Assembly (NCBI GenBank): GCA_022781505.1
Contig: JALETK010000010.1
Location: 1 to 49,297 of the forward strand
Reading direction: 5' to 3'
From: Clostridiales bacterium
Lineage (GTDB): Bacteria > Bacillota > Clostridia > Oscillospirales > Oscillospiraceae
DNA length: 49,297 nucleotides
Shown here: positions 48,386 through 49,297 of the stretch, piece after piece
Numbering within the stretch: position 1 is the first letter of the stretch
Layout of the letters: the number at the start of each line of letters is the position of its first letter
Made by a program: the position numbers and the translations under genes
Notes under the pieces: model-generated
Databases searched by the model: none
The model's input: only the letters and a program-made list of their open reading frames with translations
Told to the model about the DNA's origin: nothing

Positions 48386-49297
48386 GTGAATTCTTTGGGA
48401 GAGCCTGGCAGGTACACAAATGAATATGGCGCGGACCTGCTTCCCGACGCAAAGCTGGAAAATCTGAATCTGACAAACTTTGCTCTGGAAATTCTGGATA
48501 TTACGGTAAACAGCAATCTCCATCATTTTGATATCTCCGGGATCAAGCTCCACACCCTGACCTCTGCTGACGCTTCCGCTTACACCAACGCTTACCGCTG
48601 GCTGTGGGACGGCAACTGTATGGATTTGTCCGGCACAACCGGAGAAGGCCGAGGCCGCCCAGGCCGCTGCCGAGGCTGCCCTGGCCCAGGCCCGGGAAGC
48701 CATCGACCAGGCCGCTACCCCGGAAGAGGTGGAGACCATCCTGGAAGAGGCTCTTGCCGCCGTGGAGGATGCAAAGGCGCTCCTGTGCGCCAACGAGCTG
48801 TTCACCGACGTGTCCAAGACCGCCTGGTATCATGCGGGTGTGGACTTCGTGATCAACAATGGCTACATGGTGGGCATGAGCGAAACCGAGTTCGGTGTGA
48901 ACGGCAGCCTGACCCGTGGCCAGCTGGTCACCATCCTGTACCGCCTGGCCGGGGAGCCCACCGTGGAAGGGAAGACCAACCCCTTCACCGATGTGGCTGA
49001 GAACCGGTATTACACCAATGCTGTCATCTGGGGTGTCAGCGAGGGCATCGTGAACGGTGTTACCGACACCACCTTCGCCCCCAACCAGCCTGTCACCCGG
49101 GAGCAGATTGCCACCTTCCTGTACCGCTACAGCGGAGAGCCCGAGGTGGAGGGCGACAACCTGGCGAAGTTCGAGGACAGCGGCAAGGTCTCTAAGTACG
49201 CCGTGAACGCCATGAACTGGGCCGTGTCCCAGGGCCTCATCACCGGCCTCAGCGAGACCACCCTGAGCCCCAACACCACCGCCACCCGGGCCCAGAT
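48386..49297 (+). pseudogene. frameshifted SLH-domain protein gene, 3' end beyond the window
   Basis: A GTG at 48386 (AAGGTGAT about 7 bases ahead) opens a frame of about 84 sensible residues without a signal peptide, to near 48637. Beyond that the coding pattern moves to another frame: an Ala/Glu-rich helix (EKAEAAQAAAEAALAQAREA), then SLH repeats FTDVSKTAWYHAGVDFVINN, FTDVAENRYYTNAVIWGVSE and FEDSGKVSKYAVNAMNWAVS, running to the window end. The second frame has a TGA at 48558-48560 and no start after it. Removing one base near 48636-48639 would join the two parts. So this is a broken or chimeric gene, or a sequence error. The front is more A/T-rich than the SLH part. Confidence 0.65.

Overview
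The window looks like chromosome from an anaerobic, Gram-positive, spore-former-type Clostridia, most likely the Oscillospiraceae (Oscillibacter / Flavonifractor / Dysosmobacter type). This is inference. It rests on GC-rich genes with AT-rich intergenic regions, consensus sigma-A promoters, AAGGAGG-type ribosome sites, SpoIID- and LexA-type Firmicutes genes, and an unusually large set of proteins with S-layer homology (SLH) repeats. No rRNA, CRISPR array, prophage or intact transposon was seen; one tRNA-Leu gene is present.

Layout. 1-2.5 kb: the end of a Glu-Pro-repeat protein, then an exported polysaccharide deacetylase with SLH repeats. 2.6-6.4 kb: two BlaI-type repressor / M56 (BlaR1-type) protease pairs, back to back around a shared promoter region, the right one ending in a tiny exported peptide gene. 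6.4-13.4 kb (minus): a three-gene operon of a 1574-residue multidomain protein (HD phosphohydrolase, helical repeats, NadD-like nucleotidyltransferase, acetyltransferase-like and phosphoribosyltransferase-like regions), an odd lactate/malate-dehydrogenase-like protein and a flavodoxin-fold protein. 13.5-20 kb (minus): an SLH-bearing double 5'-nucleotidase, an SLH-bearing NlpC/P60 hydrolase and exonuclease III. 20-22.2 kb: a small lipoprotein / exported-protein operon, then a gene-poor stretch with a hairpin-rich repeat. 22.2-25.2 kb: thiI, a CinA C-terminal-type amidase, a YjbR-type protein and an AAA ATPase. 25.2-29.4 kb: a DUF362 protein, a membrane-anchored leucine-rich-repeat protein, a glycosidase remnant and a SpoIID/LytB protein. 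29.5-31.8 kb: tRNA-Leu, regulator and IS3 remnants, and a GH29 fucosidase. 31.8-46 kb: surface proteins, namely an SLH protein, two small membrane proteins, a large dockerin-bearing subtilase, a cohesin-like/SLH protein and an SLH/beta-helix protein. 46-49.3 kb: lexA, a PflX-type radical SAM protein, rlmH and a frameshifted SLH gene running off the end.

How it may work together. Six apparently intact SLH proteins (plus one broken) put a deacetylase, nucleotidases, a peptidoglycan hydrolase and adhesin-like folds on the cell wall. The most striking pair is the subtilase, which lacks an anchor of its own but carries a dockerin-like insert, followed 32 bases later by a small protein with a cohesin-like domain and three SLH repeats. 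This reads as a two-piece protease-docking device (inference). The second candidate for an undescribed system is the three-gene operon at 6.4-13.4 kb, which joins nucleotide, phosphoribosyl and redox folds in a combination I do not recognise as a named pathway.
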